Shown in pieces: positions 35,901 to 37,535 of a stretch of 37,535 nt of DNA. A program made the translations under genes and the position numbers. This stretch comes from Lingula anatina (taxonomy: Eukaryota > Brachiopoda > Lingulata > Lingulida > Lingulidae), in the NCBI RefSeq assembly GCF_001039355.2, contig NW_019776022.1, forward strand, positions 11,973 to 49,507. The letters are read 5' to 3'. Numbering within the stretch: the first letter of the stretch is position 1; every line of letters begins with the position of its first letter. Under the pieces are notes generated by a model. The model was not told the origin of the DNA. It was given only the letters and a program-made list of their open reading frames with translations, and searched no databases.

Positions 35901-36681
35901 AGCAGGTACCCGTAAGAGTGTAAGAGTGTGTCTTGGTGCGAAGTGGAACACAGAAAAGCCATTGATTGTAGAGAGAATCGAAAACAAGAAGAGGTGTGGT
36001 AATCTGACTACATTCAGCAGGAGTCCCTGTGAAAATGAACTGATCTACAGAGATCAAAAGTTTCAATGTGGATGAGCCATAGAGCTACGGTAAGCGTATA
36101 GTTTTACCTTCTTCTGGCGTGGTGAGGAATGCACTGTACTCTCGCTTGATCAAATCATCTGCTCCGTGCTCCTGGAGATCTTTGTAGAACTTGAGAGAGA
36201 TGCTGACCTGGAAGAGAAATGCACCACTTTTTCTACATTTTATTTTTAGAAGATTTTCTCAGCAATCAAATCATTACCTTCTGAGAACAATTCTTTGACT
36301 ACCAAAATGACGGCAATATTTCTAAATCACTCTTTTAAAAATTGCAGTTTAGATATTCTAAATATTCACTTAAATAAAGAAGACATTATAATAATTATCC
36401 AATGAAAGGCACACTTCTCAATACTTACTCTAACTTTAAATTTGTCTCCATCTGGGTTGGATATATGGTATATGACACCGTCAAAATCTAAAATATAAAC
36501 ATGGTATACAAACCATTAATATTTTAATCAGAAACAAACATAAAATTGAAATAAGACAATCAAGGCTGCATTTATTTAATTATCAACCTTTAAAAAACAA
36601 ACAGGATGCAAAAAATGATCACAGACTTGCACACCTGAGTCCTCCAAAGTCAATATCTCTTGCTGGTACTAGTACTTTTCA

Positions 36682-36743
<62 letters not shown>

Positions 36744-36907
36744 CTGGTTAATTTTTTTTTTTTTTTGGTATTTTGAATGTCACTATCTCTGTGGTCACTT
36801 AATCAGCTTACTAGTAACTACAAATGCTTGAATGCAATTATAAAACTACAAATTAAAAAAAAAATCCCTCACCTGCTACAGTGATATCAACACTTTCTGG
36901 TTTTCCC
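32993..36907 (-). CDS. arpc2: Actin-related protein 2/3 complex subunit 2 (p34-Arc), 5'-partial
   Basis: Nine minus-strand exons: 36873-36907, 36429-36487, 36108-36207, 35627-35813, 35250-35343, 34643-34769, 34127-34227, 33329-33429, 32993-33014 (TGA). Phases agree at every join, and the visible part encodes 274 residues of an approximately 300-residue protein. The first exon(s), about the first 25 residues, lie beyond the window. Recognisable conserved stretches include [76 protein letters not shown] and [19 protein letters not shown]2 forms the structural core of Arp2/3 with ARPC4 and contacts the mother actin filament during branching. The C-terminus (RRTITGRVLRQ) differs slightly from the usual lysine-rich tail. 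The exon ending 34127 carries a tandemly repeated donor (33765-34173). Confidence 0.97.
33765..34173 (-). repeat. 51-bp minisatellite copying an ARPC2 exon end and its 5' splice site
   Basis: Eight units with an exact 51-base period. CTTACCTTGG occurs at 33765, 33816, 33867, 33918, 33969, 34020, 34071 and 34122. Read on the minus strand, each unit is the last 14 codons of ARPC2 exon 34127-34227 ([13 protein letters not shown]) plus its donor GTAAGA. The 34122 unit is the authentic exon end; the other seven run into the intron. Since 51 is a multiple of three, all units share the exon's frame. Some read KWSK instead of KCSK, and the unit at 34020 has TGA. A short TGTATGGATCAGGT segment recurs at both array edges (33751-33764 and 34166-34179). 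Confidence 0.95.
36689..36744. repeat. (CT)n(TA)n microsatellite
   Basis: CT run followed by a TA run, in an ARPC2 intron. Confidence 0.95.
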
Positions 36908-37535
36908 CTGTAAAAGATGAAAATTGTCTTAATAACAGTGATTCTCATACCACTTGATATTTCCCTATCTAACAGAACTCTATAGTTTGTTCTGACCTGC
37001 TAATAACCAATGACAGCATTTTGCACAAGTTTAATTTTCCATTAACACATCAATCTTTGATTTAGTGGTAAAAAGCATCAGGTTAACAAAATTCAATAGA
37101 AAATACAGTCACTGTTTCTGGATCATAAATTTCTACCACTTAAATGCAAAAGCCTAAAATCTATTTAAGAGGAAAATTAACTGAATTCAAGAGCAAGTAC
37201 AAATAAATTAACTTCTGAAATCTGATTCTGACATATACTTCCTCATCTAAAAGACACTTTTTTAAAAACAGGATTCAAACTAGAGGATCAGAGAGGCGAT
37301 ACCGCCTCCGAATATTGTACCACCAGCTGGAGCAAGCGCATTCGTATAGACCCCAACATACACAAAATAAGGGACACAGCCACCAGTTTTGTGCTTGACA
37401 AGCTGTAAAAATGCAATCAACAAGAATTTTTAAACTATTGCAAAAAATATATATGGTACAATCAAATTTAAGTTCTTCGTAAGGTAGGTCAAGGGTCAAT
37501 TTCAAGGTCACAGTAAATTGCCAGTATATGACTTC
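36908..37535. other. ARPC2 upstream intron, no further exon seen
   Basis: No segment on the minus strand here encodes the expected ARPC2 N-terminus behind a phase-2 donor. The region therefore appears to be intron, with the first coding exon(s) beyond the window. Confidence 0.6.

Overview
This is intron-rich metazoan nuclear DNA: GT-AG introns, AATAAA signals, no operons, a Tc1/mariner element and many microsatellites. Gene content (clustered CYP2-clan P450s, a secreted proteinase K-like protease, a Shisa-like protein, ARPC2) together with allele-like differences between repeated blocks suggests a highly heterozygous marine invertebrate. A mollusc is my guess, but the sequence does not prove the phylum.

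Layout. (1) 1-380: G-rich minisatellite and GT/GA microsatellites. (2) 435-9815, + strand: P450 gene A, lacking only its first coding exon, which lies before the window. Its intron after the first visible exon holds a full-length dead Tc1 element (1103-2471). A block with exons 2-5 appears twice (about 2148-5032 and 5637-8507). The copies meet at a truncated second Tc1 copy and a single N at 5624, so I read this as two haplotypes placed end to end. (3) 10348-23188: P450 unit B, a gutted pseudogene. It keeps a broken first exon (10891-11197) and a last exon (22516-22697). About 10.8 kb between them carries a complete five-exon subtilisin/proteinase K-like gene on the minus strand (15180-19493), flanked by long diverged direct repeats. 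(4) 23190-29174: P450 unit C, probably a full gene whose second exon lies in the 548-base N gap (24292-24839). (5) 29915-31576, minus strand: three-exon Shisa-like single-pass membrane protein of 141 residues. (6) 32993 to beyond 36907, minus strand: ARPC2, the p34 subunit of the Arp2/3 complex, complete except for its N-terminal exon(s). A 51-bp minisatellite in this gene has copied an exon end together with its 5' splice site, giving eight tandem donors.

The P450s are paralogues with identical intron phases and presumably make similar ER-anchored monooxygenases. The protease, Shisa-like gene and ARPC2 are unrelated neighbours. I see no new multi-gene system. The most unusual structures are the exon/splice-donor minisatellite in ARPC2 and the protease gene inside the shell of a tandemly duplicated P450. 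All exon joins were worked out by hand from reading frame, splice consensus and paralogue comparison; each gene model closes in frame.
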